64,000 bases of DNA, taken from contig OX637288.1 in the NCBI GenBank assembly GCA_951799445.1, positions 29,801,288 through 29,865,287 of the forward strand. The letters run 5' to 3'. A program made the position numbers and the translations under genes. This document shows positions 1-12,674 of the stretch, piece by piece. The notes under the pieces are model-generated. The model did no database searches and was not told the DNA's origin. It saw nothing but the letters and a program-made list of their open reading frames with translations. Within the stretch, counting starts at the first letter, position 1, and every line of letters starts with the position of its first letter. This DNA comes from Pseudisothecium myosuroides. Its lineage: Eukaryota; Streptophyta; Bryopsida; Hypnales; Lembophyllaceae.

Positions 1-2220
1 TTTCTTGTCAAAAGCCAATCTGAGACCATTTTATATTTGTTCCATAAATAGATTGTAGGTTTGGATAGGTTTTAGATTATTACAAAGTCATTTTTGAAAG
101 GATCCTTCTAAAATTTTGATTGGAAGGTGTAGAAAACTAGAAATGTACTTCCTTGTGGGAATGTAATATTTTTCCAATCAGATGCTTGGATCAAAAGTTA
201 CACTTCTCATAATTATTCAAATTGCATAGAAAGCTTTGAATAGCATCACTAGCATGTGCAAAATTCTTTTTTTAATTCTGAAATTTGACTAGTATATATC
301 TAACATGATATTAGATTAAACTGTAAAAAAATGTCTATTGCAAATATCTCCCTTCAAAAAAAGTGAAAGTAATTTATTGATCATGTTATCTAGAAAGGGT
401 TGAAAAAAAATTCTTCTAACTTCAAAAGCTAAAAATTCCTATCTAAGCTTATAAGGACAAAGTTTTGTAATTTTTGTCCACCCATTCCCTTGTAAGTCTC
501 GTTCACTTTTATAAGGTTGATTTTTATACGAAAAGTTTTTTTTCTAGTTTTTTTCTCATTAACTTAGAAAATAGCAACTTTTGACAATTTTTGCACAAAA
601 TGTACCCTAGATTTGTAGGTGTTGAAAAGACAAACATTTAAGCTATATATTATGAAATAAAATGTTATACCTTGCTCAATGTATGTGTTTAGATTTGCAC
701 AAGGATAATTTTGAATTCAATAGATTCAATGAAAAGTTCCATTTTTTTTTGTCTTTGATCCAATCAACTTCAAATTGCTATAAAAAAACAATTTTCAAAA
801 TAGTTTTGATTTGTAAAGTGAGTAAGAAACTAGACTTTTTGTAATTCATTTTGTTAGTTAATCTCTAAAGGACCAAGGCACATTTTGGGCAAATTGAGTT
901 GTACAAAAATATTTTTCTAGGGTAGTGAGAAAAAAATAAAAATTTATTTCTTTTTTCAAAATTCAAACGTACAAATTTGTACTAGATTGCTTTAGGAATC
1001 TGTAGAAAAAATTTGAAAAAATTTGACTGTAGAGATTGACAAATTACAACATTTGAAGTTAGAAGAAAACTATTTTTTTAGACCTTGCCTAGCAAAGCCA
1101 ATACACTTTTAACTCCTCCTAGAGTGAGATTTTTATACTACATATGTTTTGTTTTTTTACATTTACATTTGCATCTTGCACCATATAAGTTATATACTTG
1201 CCAAATTTCACAAGTAGAAGAGGAGTTTTACACATGGCGTCCAAAGCTGCCTGGATTGCCTAAAAAGTTCAGAGCAGCATAACTTTTGACTCAAGCACCC
1301 GATCAAAAAAATAAATTATATTATCACTAAAGGTGTACATATTCACACCTTGTGTCAAAATTTCATGAACATCCAATCAAAATGGACTTCATGCAACTAC
1401 CCAAGATCTCTTGTATAAGTTGAATAATCACTTGATCCTTGTGCGGTTAATGCCCAAAACTAACGAAATCATCTTCAACCCTATAATCAAGCTTGAAGTA
1501 AAGGAGACAAGTAATTTAGGGCAAATGAAAAAACCATAAGGGACCAATATTATAGGAGGGAGGGAGTACTTTTTAATCCTTAAGCGCTCCAACATCCATA
1601 TTTTGAATAATGAATGGAGGGCTTCCAAGCACTGTTTAGTCCAATTAACTTCTCATTCATCCAATGTAATACTTGAATCTTGAAAAGACAACCTTTCTTA
1701 ATGACTAATCTTGAAATTATGGTAGATGGCATTTCTTTACAAAGACATAAGCAAAAATTCAAAAAAGGATTGAGGCTTTAAGGGGTTAAGTGGTTAAGGT
1801 ACCCCCACTCCCCCATTCCCGACCAGTGACCCATTCCCGACCTATAGGTGCACGTATTTTTGACCACGCTTAGAATTTTTTTTTTCTTTTTTTCCCAAGG
1901 TTGGAACTAGTAAATACATGACACATGTCCCAAGTTGTGAAAAAAAATAGGAAATAATGATTAGGTAAAAAGTTATTGAATGATCGGAATTGGAAGAGTC
2001 TAGACATTGGTCATGGGTCCAGCACACTTTTTGCCTCCCAAAATTCATAGTAATTTCAATTCAAGCGATAAAATTACCAATTTTTTTGCAATCCATGTCA
2101 TTTCTATTGATGTACCGGTACCTCTGAAAAATTCCTTATTTCCTGCCTTGCACAGGAGGCCGGTAGTATTGCCGGTCAGCGTCTGTCCCATGCCAGAGCG
2201 TGGCAACGAAGGCAGGCAGG
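1..2220. other. Gene-free AT-rich DNA upstream of the exonuclease
   Basis: No gene is supported. A decayed TTAA-type end (TTAATCTCTAAAGGACC) lies at 858-874, a Stowaway-like half-end (GGAGGGAGGGAGTA) near 1556-1569, and a short CCCATTCCCGACC duplication near 1813-1842. Confidence 0.5.
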
Positions 2221-2232
2221 GTTTAGGGTTTA
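2221..2232 (+). promoter_or_regulatory. Telo-box in the exonuclease leader
   Basis: A GTTTAGGGTTTA stretch lies about 140 bp upstream of the exonuclease ATG. A second, double copy (about 2901-2919) lies in intron 1. In plants this motif is frequent near start sites of ribosomal and replication or housekeeping genes. Confidence 0.5.
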
Positions 2233-2372
2233 TCTTTTCTCAAGGAGCCGCTGCTGCGAACTGAAAACGGCGAAGCTGTTGCCCTGGATTGTCGGGGGAG
2301 CAGCAATCGTTTGTAGTCTATCTCTAGAGTTCGAGTCCAGGTCTGTTTTTGTCTACGGTGGGAGGAGGAGAG

Positions 2373-4633
2373 ATGCCGGGAGCTTTGAAGGCGAGAGAGA
2401 CCGATGGTGGTAACGCCGTGGAGACCACGACGACGGGCTGCCTTCCCAAGATGGACAGGAGCGTTGTTGAGGTTGTGGACAGAGTGGAAAGCGGCGAGGC
2501 TTCGAAAGAGAAGAGGAAGAGGCGGCGGAAAAAGAGACGGAAGTTGAATTCATCAGACGTAGGGAATGGAGGAGGAGGCGGCGTCGAGGGTCTAGACCGG
2601 GTATGCTGTTGATTAGATAGCATCCCCAAGTTGGATTACGAGCTGCCTGTGGTCGTCGTTCGTGGTCAGTGAGCAAATAATGTGTCTGGAATTGTGTGTG
2701 CATTGGTGGCGGCTTCTATTGTCTGCGCTCTTTTGTGGGATTTGTGAAATTTGAAATCTTGAGTGGGAATATTCAATCGGTAGTGTTGTGAGAGGGACAT
2801 TAAAACAGTTGAAGATGTTCATCAGGGATCACCTGATCATGAGGCGGAATTTGGTGTACGATCGAGGGACTGGTTAGTTTTTTCGGTAATGCAGGGTTGC
2901 AGGGTTTAGGGTTTAGGTTTCTTTGATTCAACTTCTGAAGAGAGCACTCAGACGAGTACTCTACGCGCGGTCAGATTCGGCAAAAATTAATCTGTTGGGG
3001 CCAAAGGGTTACATATGGCATGATGTGATTGGTTTCAACCTCTTGAATTGTGATGTGGAATTCGAATTTCGACCAGAGAGTGTTGAAAGTGGCTTGTGCG
3101 TATTGGTAATTCTTGTATGTTGATGATCTGCGTGGTATGCACATTTTGCAGGTAGTCCGAGATGCGATAGATTTGAGTTCTGTAGTGAGCTCTTCTTCTC
3201 AATGTATACGAAAGGTCTCTGGAATGACGGAACAGAAGCGGCCGCGAGAATTCCCAGCAGTAGACGACTTGGAGACCTCAGTCGCAGTTAAAGTAACTGG
3301 GCGTATGAAGCTTAACAAGAAGAAGCGGAAGCGGCTCGAGGGGGAGCTTTTGAAGGAAAGGAATGAAACAACTTCGTCTTCTGTAGCAACCACAGAAGCG
3401 ACTACTACTGATGCGCACAGTAGGGTTTGGCAGTACGTTTGCAACAGAGCAGTTCTTGTGAATTCGAAGTTTATTAGGGATTCTGAAGGGTCATCAATTA
3501 AAAGTGCAGTACCTGGGTACGGGGAGAGCACGGTTGTTACAGAGATTCAAGTTGCCGGGAAGAAAATCGTGGTGACGAATACCAAGGAAGGCGCTGTTGC
3601 GCAAGAGTGGTTGAATCGGCAGAAGGGAACCGTTTTTGGTTTAGATGCCGAATGGAGACCCAGCTATAAGAAAGGCACCGAACATAAAGTTGCGCTTCTG
3701 CAGGTATGATTTTCTGGTAATTTACTTGATTAGGATTGCACAGGTCATATCAATTAGCCTGAGAGAACAAGAGATCTTACGCCTTGATTGATGCAATCAT
3801 CAATTTTATTCTTTTTGTTTCGTTCAACGTCAAATTTATACTAGTCCAAGTAGCAAGAATAGGAACGAGCATGAGCATGAAGAGGTGGCGCTGACTTGGC
3901 TCCAATGTGGCATGGTAAAAACACTTGAAACAAGAAGGTTTCGAGCTACCTCGTTGAGGTTGATTGGACACTTGTTACTTCAATTGTGTCGTACAATAGC
4001 TTAAACGCAATGGACTACTTTGAGCATTTTATCTCGCCTCTAGTTGCACTTGATGTTGGTTCAGGTCTGTTATCCGAAGCTTGTTGCTTCGACCTGTGCA
4101 TTCTAAAGTGAATACCCTTTCTTGATTTTCTCTCTTTGGGAGAACTGTGAATACCCTTTGATTTGCAAGGGCCATGTTGAAACTGCTGCTGCCGTTTACT
4201 TATCGAATACTCATGCATGGTTGTGCAGATCTGTGGGGAGAGCGAATGTCTTATTGTGCAGATGTTGTACTTGGATGTAATTCCAAGGGGCTTGGTAAAC
4301 TTTTTGAAGAATCCTGCAATCAAATTTCCTGGGGTAGGAATTCAAGGAGATGCCGTGAAGCTGAAACGAGACTGGGGACTGGAATGTAACGGAACGGTTG
4401 ATCTCACCTCTCTGGCTGCGACCATTCTAGGCCGACCCGAATTGAAGTTCACAGGGCTCAAGGCTCTTGCGAAGGTAGTCATGGACTACGATATGGCGAA
4501 GCCAAAACGGGTCACCATGAGCAACTGGGCAAAGCCCGTCTTGGACAAGGTTCAAGTGGAGTATGCCAGCTTAGATGCATGGGTCTCGTATGCGATTCAT
4601 CAAAAACTCTTCCAGCCTACCATCACACAATGA
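2373..4633 (+). CDS. DEDDy 3'-5' exonuclease (WRN-exonuclease-like), 3 exons
   Basis: Model: exons 2373-2600, 3152-3703 and 4229-4633, all joined in phase 0, giving 394 residues. The C-terminal half is an RNase D/WRN-type exonuclease domain. Exo I is DAEWRP (D241, E243), Exo II is the GIQGDAVKL segment (D301), and Exo III is Y372-x3-D376 in VEYASLDAW, so all DEDDy metal and catalytic residues are present. Members remove nucleotides from 3' ends of DNA or RNA. The N-terminal 240 residues are low-complexity with two Lys/Arg clusters (about 46-58 and 126-140), which suggests nuclear or nucleolar targeting. No helicase domain is present, as in plant WRN-exonuclease proteins. The first exon rests on its ATG, a GTATGC donor, an AG acceptor and matching phase. 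If it were non-coding, translation would start at the ATG at 3224 (294 residues). A telo-box lies in the leader. The domain call is firm; exact substrate and orthology are not. Confidence 0.85.
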
Positions 4634-5301
4634 CGACAATTCTTATTCCATTATTTTTCTCTTGTCCCACTAGCAGGACTCAATTTATGTCACCGGGCTC
4701 CTGCAGCTGCTGAGAGAGAGATCCCTCCCAAATTCCTAGGGATCGATGACCGTTAGGGAGCATCAGGATGCCACGACATTTGCATTATATTGCCCGGAAA
4801 GGAACCCTACTGATCATCAAAGATGTATCATTCAAATTCCGGGAACAATTGTTTTATTATTTAAACGTTCAAGACACTTGCATTCCTTTTTTTCCCGTAT
4901 TCCACAAAGGGTTGATAAAAGGGCCTTGTTCGTGATAGCCATTGTCACGTTCAGCCCATTACTGACGTATTTTATTCTTACAAATGAAGAACTTCTGTAA
5001 AGGGTAGTGTACTACTTGTGTCACAAAGGCAGGGAGCATTAGTTTGCCTACATTATAATGCAGCATTACATTGCTAGCGTAGAGAAAAAAGCCTACTGCA
5101 GTGGTTCTCAAAGAAGATGTACTGTACTGTACCATTCCAATCCCCTAACCATTTTCTGAATACTCAAAGCCCTTTGTTTCCTTCTCGCATACGCCACAGA
5201 CGAGTGCCGAACTGAAAGGCTGACAAAGTTACTGAGAAGCTTATCATCTTACAAACTTTTACAAATGAAAGGGTTGTGTGATCATGAGGGCGGTTGTGAG
5301 C
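4634..5301. other. Convergent 3' intergenic region
   Basis: This spacer of about 670 bp separates the stop codons of the + strand exonuclease and the - strand P450. It must hold both 3' UTRs. I see no other gene or repeat in it. Confidence 0.6.
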
Positions 5302-8133
5302 TCAATAGAGGAAAGCAGGTCTCCTGGGGTGTGCCACAGCCAGCAGCGGATGCAACCTCGGCGCCGTGATCCCATCAAACCTCTCCTCCATATCGAGCTC
5401 CCTCGGATTCGACTCCCCAGGCAACCGCCAGTCAAAGCTATGCAACAGATGCGCGAGCATATGGCACATATTCAGATTCGCAAGTGTCATTCCAGGGCAC
5501 ATCCTTCGTCCTGCCCCGAACGGCATGAGCTGGAACAAGCTCTCCTGTTGTTGTTGCCCTTGCCCTTGCCCCACATGCAGGAAGCGCTCCGGATCAAACT
5601 CCTCCGGACGGTCGTACACTGCGGGGTCGCGGTGAATGGCGTGAATGTTGAAGATCAAGCGCGTGTACGCGGGGAAAGTGTACCCTGCAACGCACGTCTC
5701 CTCACGCGACTCGTGGTTGACGCCGATGGGAGCGCCGGGCTGCACGCGCAGAACCTCCTTCACCACGGCCTCCAGGTACGGCAAGTGCTCCAAGTCGGAC
5801 TCGGAAACCACGCGGTCGAGGCCGATCACGTTGTCTAGCTCAGATTGCGCGCGGGCCATTACTTCTGGGTGACGAATCAGGTGCGCCATCGCCCATTCTA
5901 AGGTGGTGGATTGCGTCTCCGCACCCGCGAACAACATATCCTGCGCGCCAGGGACGCTAACATGTCAAAGATGGAACGATTGCACGATTAGCAGAAGCTA
6001 AGAAAATCTCCCACCACCTATGGGTGCCCGATTCTCTTGATGATTTCAACGGTCTAACAGAATATTGACTATTTTCCACGAAGATTGGAATCTACTTTTG
6101 GAGGATCTTGACCTAGCAAATAACAAAGTCTGCTGTGGTGTTCACTTGTGAAAAACGTGTTCTTCCGGTGGTCGGTATCAAAGCTTCCCAAGGCTATCTT
6201 CCTTGTCAAGCTTTGCATCTTCAGCTCCTTTGCCCTCAAAAAATTGGTGACAAAGAAGTTTGCATGCCAAATCCACTAGTTCGAAGAATAAAGCTGAAAT
6301 TTAGAATCTAACAAGTTCCTTGCTAAAAAATTTATTCTAAAATTCTCAATTCCCATTCTTTGAAAATCCACAACCCAATTCAAAAATCAACAAAAGATAT
6401 TCAAAGAGCACCTTCACGAGAAGAACCCATTGTGTATCGAAGTCTCCCTTCTAACAAAGATATGTATCTAAGAGTCACTTGTTCCTTCTCTTTGGAGTCA
6501 ACAATGGGATGCAGAAGTCCCATTCTTTGAAAATCATCAACCCAATTCAAAAATCAACAAAAGATATTCAAAGAGCACCTTCACGTGAAGAACCCATCGC
6601 ACATTAGAGTCTCCCTTCTAGCAAAGGCACGTAATCTGAGAGTCACTTGTTCTCTCTTTAGAGTCAACAATGGAATACAGGGAACTTAGGTGACCAGATT
6701 CTTCTTTTACTCTTCATTGAATATTTTCTCTCTTCTCGTGGTGAATTCTCTTGCACTTACCACCTAATCCTCCCTCTTCTGAGCGAAGTCAGTCAGAGAA
6801 AGGAATGAAGCTCAAGATGAAGTTCAGAGTTCCGCCAGTTCTTTGGAAACCCCTCGAGGCTTTTGATCGAAATTCACATCCCAAATTTTAAAAAAAACCA
6901 GAAGATATTCAATTTACACTTGCACTTGCCACCTAACGCTCCCTTTTTTCTGAGCAGAGTCAGAGAAAAGGAATCAAGCTCAAAATGAAGTTCAGAGTTC
7001 CACCAGCTCACTGATCACTCCTCTTTTCGCTTCGCTTTTCGAATTCGTATCCCATATTCACTCCAAAAAACATTGTAATCCATGTGCAACAATCACACTC
7101 CATGTGCAAAAAGCAATCAACCCAAAATTTGCAGAAACGTGGAAATGGTTGGAGTCCTTACCAGCACGACCCCGCGCACCGTTTCGTGATCCAACGTCCC
7201 TTGCCCGTCATGCGCCGGCGTCGCCAGCAACAAATCCACGAAGTCTTTCTCCCAACAAGCTTCCTCTTCCACGGACCTCCCCATCCTCCTCGCCTCCCTC
7301 CCCTCCAAATCAATAATCTCATCCATCTTCTTATGAATCTTGTCCGCAATCTTCTTCATCTTCTCTCTCGTCCCCTGCCACGTCGTCACAAACCCCAACG
7401 CTGGGAAATAATCACTGATCACGAACACCGCGTACGATGCGAAGTGACTGTTAAGGATCTTCTGGTACCGCTGCGCATCTTCCAAGTGCCCTTCTCCCCC
7501 TTCCACGAACAATCTCTTGTTGAAGACCATTCGGGAGATGATATTCGTGGCAGTATTCCTTAACTGAAACGGCAGATTGATGGGCATCCCTGTGGATCCC
7601 GCTTGTTCCCGTATGAATTTGATCAAAGTGTGAATCTCTTGTGTGCGCCCGGATTCGTACGACGCCAGTCGCTTCTTGGTGAAGAACTGCGAGGTGCAGA
7701 TCATGCGGAGGTGACGCCACGCAGGGCCGTAGGAGTTCGCGATGATGTCTTTGGAGTTGAGAAGCGTCTTGCTGAAGAGCTTGGAGGGGCGGTTGGCGAA
7801 TTGGAGGTCGTGGTGGGTGACGACCTCCTTCGCCATGGCGGCGGAATTCACCACTATGCAAGGGGTGCTGCCCATGCGGAGGTAAGTCAAGTCGCCGTGC
7901 TGGAGGGCGAAGGAGCGGAGGGTTTTGTAAGGGAGGGAGCCCAGGCTGAAGAGGTTGCCCACGATCGGCCAGGCGAAGGGACCGGGAGGCAGAGTGCGCC
8001 GAGGGTGCAAAAAAAGCTTCGCAACGAAGAGAAGCAACAGCAGCGTCGTGATGAGCGTCGCGCTGTCGGCGGGGAGACGAATGGTGGCGAGAGTGCCGAG
8101 CTCGAGAAACGATGGAAGCATTGGCACGCCCAT
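5302..8133 (-). CDS. A-type (CYP71-clan-like) cytochrome P450, 2 exons
   Basis: Exons 8133-7162 and 5940-5302 are joined in phase 0 (donor GTAAGG, acceptor CAG), giving 536 residues, a normal P450 length. Features in order: N-terminal membrane anchor (about 25-42), proline hinge LPPGP (48-52), C-helix WRHLR, I-helix oxygen-binding AGAETQ (329-334), K-helix E386-x2-R389, PERF (441-444), and the haem loop PFGAGRRMCPG with Cys472 as iron ligand. It should be an ER-anchored haem monooxygenase using NADPH-P450 reductase; the substrate is unknown. A single phase-0 intron just before the I-helix is the classic position for A-type plant P450s. Start chosen: the ATG at 8133, directly ahead of the anchor; upstream in-frame codons lack these features. 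Exons are clearly GC-richer than the surroundings. The 1,221-bp intron carries degenerate tandem repeats. Family number not assigned. Confidence 0.93.
6351..6685. repeat. 167-bp tandem duplication in the P450 intron
   Basis: The unit starting at 6351 recurs at 6518 with high identity, including the segment reading AAAGATATTCAAAGAGCACC. A more degenerate pair with a period near 170 bp follows (about 6750 and 6920, sharing TTCAGAGTTCC). The four blocks suggest an older array with a unit of about 168 bp. Confidence 0.8.
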
Positions 8134-8505
8134 CTTTGTTGACGGTGGAGAGCAAACTTGGAATCGATCGGTCGAACTAAATTCTAGTGATTCTATGGAA
8201 CTTGTGATTCTATAAACAAGATCTGCACTTGAAATCTGCGCGTATTTCACTTTACTCTGTCACTTCACGATTGGGTTGCTACAATCCACTGGAGCGAAGT
8301 CGTCACAACTGCACCGCGCCTTCTTCCGAAAGCCCCAGCGCCTCGTTCTTTTTCGTCCGGTCGAGCAGAGTGATCACACGCCGCACCATCGCCAGGATTC
8401 TGTCAAGGTCCCAAAACCAAATTGCAACAGGATCAGATACGCACTCAACAGAATCTTCGATTCAAATTGTGCACACGTCCGTTTGCTCCAATTCGCATCC
8501 CTGGC

Positions 8506-8517
8506 CAACTATATATG
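8506..8517 (-). promoter_or_regulatory. Possible TATA box of the P450 gene
   Basis: Read on the minus strand this is CATATATAG, about 375 bp upstream of the P450 ATG. A second AT-rich candidate lies at about 8557-8566. Position and sequence fit a TATA element, but the transcription start is unknown. Confidence 0.3.
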
Positions 8518-8794
8518 ACTGTTGACATCGAACCGGACCCAGCTATCAAGAGTAAAAATATATATACAACAAAAAGAACGGAGTAATTAAATCAGTCAAT
8601 TGCGACGTACGTGTACACTGCAATCACGTAATTTCCTTACCGGCCGCCTGATCTCCTGCAGGTGCCCACAATCGCAACAAAAGCACCACGAATGCATGCA
8701 ATTGATAAGCACACTTTGTAGCTGAAAGGCGGCTTACCTGGGCCACGTACTGAGAACAGTGTAAACACAGAGACACCTAGCTTTGATTCGAGGC

Positions 8795-9000
8795 TAGCTT
8801 GGAAACTGTGCACACTGACTGCACACTAGCGCAAAGTATTATGGCTAGTTTTAGGGCTCAGAATCAGAAAAAAGATGCTCAAATGCAAATAGAGAGAAAC
8901 TGTGGAAACTGTGCACACTAGCGCTAAGTATTATGGCTAGTTTTGAGGCTCAGAATCAGAGAAAATGCTCAAATTGAAAAAGAAACAGTGAAGCTAGATG
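8795..9000. repeat. Imperfect 92-bp tandem duplication
   Basis: GCACACTAGCGC at 8821 is repeated at 8913 (GCACACTAGCGCT). Both are followed by the same AAGTATTATGGCTAG segment. It lies upstream of the P450 gene. Confidence 0.7.
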
Positions 9001-9140
9001 GGGACTCCCAAGCTCTGCCCGAAACTCTGGTTGCAACCAATTCCAAATGCTTGCAACTGCTCGGCTATGATCCTTTGGATGCGTGGCTCATCATATTTAT
9101 GCTGCTGGAGCAGGGTCCACCGCAGGCACCGGATGACTGA
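8943..9140 (+). other. Possible coding fragment, function unknown
   Basis: An open stretch with no clear ATG reads through a hydrophobic C-terminal part (LLGYDPLDAWLIIFMLLEQG) and stops at 9138-9140. It is GC-richer than the flanks. It could be a remnant of a gene or of a retroelement gag-like region, or chance. No splice partners were found. Confidence 0.15.
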
Positions 9141-9146
9141 TTTTCT

Positions 9147-9275
9147 TCGTTTTTTCCTGGATATTTAATGATTTCTTATATCCTTTTCAACTTGATTGTA
9201 CCCTTTTTTTTGGATATATAATGATTCTTATATCCTTTTCAACTTGATTGTACCCTTTTTTTTTATATCCTTCTC
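9147..9275. repeat. 52-bp tandem duplication
   Basis: CTTATATCCTTTTCAACTTG at 9175 recurs at 9227 with the following T-rich tract. It is a simple local duplication. Confidence 0.7.
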
Positions 9276-12189
9276 AAGAGGGGTTTTCTGTGCACGTGAC
9301 TCAATTGGACCTAGCTAGCTATAGCTATACCTACGTACTGGCTGTTGGGAGTCTCCGTCCAGATTTCTACAGGAACTTAAGCGGTGGCAGACGAAAGTTT
9401 GTGACTCCGCCTGCACGTGCCAGATGGTGCAAATAATGGCACGTTGAGCTCACTAGGGCAACCAAAAATGGTTTGTTTTGGATTGGGAAAAAGGTCGATT
9501 GAATTGGTTTTTTGTTGAATTTGTGATAGATCGAGTTGTGTGTCTCAGTCAAAAGGAATTGAGTGGACTGCGTGATCACAGCGTGAGAGGTCGGCAAAAG
9601 GACTTTGTGAAATTCAGTTCAAAGTCATCAAGGTGTTTTAGAAGTTTCTCATATCCAGTACGGAGAGCCCACCCTACAGGAATTCGTATTCTTTGAGCAA
9701 CCAATGCGGAATGCGGCTAGAGACTTATTAGCCACTGGGAGCCTTCTTGCACCGAAAGAGTGGGTTTGGCAAGGGCCGGGGTGAACTGACCCCCTTGCTC
9801 GGCCGCTTGGGAAAAGGCTGAAATTTTTAATTTTCCACTCATGACAAAATTTGCAAATTTTGAATTCATATTTGCAATCAGAGGCCCCGAATCAGTTAGG
9901 AGAGGTGTCCAAGGTAAATGAATCGGGCACAAAATAGGGGGCTTTTTTTTTCACTTGCACCTCTGGATTAACTTGGAGAGGCCAAGCTAGGGGGCCAATT
10001 CACCCTGACCATTTCAAGTAATCAGTGTTTGGGAAATATTGGTGTCTAGTTCAAAGTTAGCAGGTAGATTTGGGAAAAAAAACAGTTGCAATTTGAAAAC
10101 ATCGGTGAAAAAACTGTGAAAATCTATCTACAAAATTTCTATTTGGAATAAACAATAGAGAAAATAACCAGACTTGGCACTTGGTAAACTGGTTCAATAT
10201 GGGAATTGAAGGAAAATAGCCGGTAAAATTCAAAAAATATTTTGAACATGCAATTGGGTTGGGTTCATGGTCAAAACCATCCAAAATTCCATTGTAGCAT
10301 TTGGCAAACTTTGAATATGTAGTAACTAATCTTAACCCCTAAATGCATTTAAAATTCCATTGTAGCATTTGGAAAACTTTGAATATAGAGTAACTAATCT
10401 TAATTCCTAAATGCATTCAATGTTTTTAGGCCCAAAATTGCTTCAAAGTACTCAAATCTGAAGTAAGGCTAAAATCTTCATTTATATTATTCATTAATTT
10501 TGATTCGTTGACTACTGATTTTTGCATATCTCGGTTCAGGGTCCACCTATGTGACAGTTTTAGTGGTCTAGGGAGCCGGCACTTTGAAAAGTCATAGAAA
10601 TTACATACCACATCCAAAAAATCTAATTTTTTTTAATATTCGTGATTTTCACTTGCTAATATTACAAAAATATTATTTTCAAGAAAAAATGCCTCCAACT
10701 AAGCTGAATTGTTTATATTGACAGTTCCATTGTATAAAGAGCGAGGCCAGTCTGGTCTGACACATTGCATTAGAGAAGTTATTATATCAAGGGAGAATCA
10801 TTTGCATGTGACTCAAATAGAGACTGGCAATCTATATTATTTTGTAAAGGTTTATTGACTCTATCCTTCAAAAACACACTAGATGACATCTACTTTGGTT
10901 TCTAAATCCCATTCTCCAAATCCCATCTCCAACCACCGCACTTACATTGCACAACACGGTCACGGTTTATCAATAAACTAATATTGTTGTTTACCTAGTG
11001 CAGAGCCTCACGTTTACACCGTTCTTGTCACTTTAGAGAGTGTTGTTTGTTTATTAGAAAATCTACTGTACCTTGTAAAAACTCCAAAAATATCCCCAGC
11101 ACTGTTGCTGATTCGGTGCCGATTGATTGCCGTTCAGTGTGGCCCAAGGGAATGAGTGTCCGGAGATCCAGGACCCACTGACACAGTGACAGGGAGGCTT
11201 TTTCAGATTTGCCAATCGGAACAACAACGGAACGGAAGGTTCGGTAACTTCATACTCCGTACTGTATAACTTAATTAACTAACATTCTTTTTTCTTTTTT
11301 TTTAAAACAAATGAAACGCAATTTCATTGCAAAAGTATCACCCGAACATGCGGTTTGGTACTTCGGTTGCTGCCAGAATGATAAGTTGTGATGTTTCGGC
11401 TTCACTTCCACGTGCAGAATTCCACAAACCGGTCTGCGCCGCTGCAGCCGGTCGGTCTCCCTCACGACTCACGTTTCACAAAATGGAGTTGGCTTGCAGC
11501 TAAATTATTATTATTCAGGTGGGCAGTAGGCACCCCCAAAACCACCACTTTTCGCTCCAAATTTTCATTGAATACGATTTTTTTTTGTTGGCAAGTGAAA
11601 GGAGGTTCCAACGCACCAAAGAACGTGGCATTTGGATATCCTATGCAAAAGTTAGGAAGGGTCAAAAGTGTGTTTTGGTAGACGTTCGTTCTGAAATCGT
11701 TTCTTCCATGTACTTACATATTGATTTTGGAGATGTACTCAGAGTGATGATTGATGGTGGTTGTAGGAAGGGTGCAATTTTGGGTGTACCCACCTTCAGC
11801 TTTCCGCGCCTGGCTGTTCTCAAAAAGTCAGGACTGATTATTTTTTTTTTTTCTGATTTGGGGAACCACCGCACTGTTGTATTGAAATGTATGTGGATAA
11901 GGATTCGATTTGTCAGGGACTGTACCATTGCGGCAGGGGTACTGTCTCCAGTATCCGGTGACAAAGCGGTGTGTGCACCAGTCATACTCGTCACTTCTTA
12001 CGCAACTGAGCATATTTGTTTATTGCTATTGATCATAAACCAATTTTTATTGAACCTTATCAAGTTAGCACCTGAAAGAGGATTACAACGCCCTTTACCA
12101 TGTATTATTTGGACACCGTATGAATAAAATATGAATTTTTAAAGTATGGCTTCTAAGAGTACCACCAAAATTCAACAAAATGTTTGCAT
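9276..12189. other. Gene-free AT-rich DNA with repeat fragments
   Basis: I see no gene here. It contains a 68-bp tandem duplication (10283-10420) and a MITE (11516-11797). A segment at 9842-9880 is shared with 55511-55549 (ATTTGCAAATTTTGA core), so both are copies of an unclassified repeat. Confidence 0.6.
11516..11797 (+). mobile_element. MITE, AGGTGGG...CCACCTT family (copy 1)
   Basis: Ends read AGGTGGGC...GTACCCACCTT. The interior contains GGAGGTTCCAACGCACCAAA followed by TATGCAAAAGTTA. The same element occurs at 33221-33641, 45120-45392, 60592-60888 (inverted) and 62540-63387. It is about 280 bp with no coding capacity. Confidence 0.65.
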
Positions 12190-12674
12190 AGACTTTTATG
12201 TTTTGATTGTGTACAAGCTTGTGTACGCAATGTTTAGGTTTTTGTGATGCTTTGTGGTTCAAATGTAGGCATTAGATTTTGGACTGTGTTGATTGTGGCT
12301 GGACATGCCTTAAGCACACTGTATTGCAATCCCCACCTAATTGCTTCACAATGTATTCTTCCTATCTATTTTTGAACCTAAATGTAAGATGATCATTCTT
12401 GTCTTGTGCATGAGATTTGTTTACATGAATTTATATAAGAGCAGTTGGCTTTTGTCATTACTACAATTCAATTCCAAGAGATCCACAGATCAATCTCACC
12501 GTTTGCCTTTGAAGGTAGCCAACTCTTTGAAGTCAATGATCCCACCTTTTCAAGTTAGCTAGTACGCTCATCTTGCCTAGGCGTGGACAATACGCCAAAT
12601 TGGTGTGTCAATGTGTGAAGAGGCTAATTGTGAGAGTTCTAGCTACATGGTCCACAAGTAGAGGTTGAAGTTCT

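Noticed and set aside
2328..2342. tRNA B-box-like sequence (GTTCGAGTCC)
   Set aside because: No A box, acceptor stem or cloverleaf around it; it lies in the exonuclease leader. A similar GATTCGAATCC at 58894 in an eL8 intron was rejected for the same reason.
2324..2703. Minus-strand open frames opposite exonuclease exon 1
   Set aside because: They are shadow frames of GC-rich coding sequence with no splice or start context.
7084..8525. Plus-strand open frames across P450 exon 1
   Set aside because: They are antisense shadows of the P450. The minus-strand frame has the full set of P450 motifs.
10283..10420. TTAACCCCTAAATGCATTT at 10332 as another TTAA element
   Set aside because: It belongs to a 68-bp tandem duplication (second copy TTAATTCCTAAATGCATT) and has no inverted partner end.
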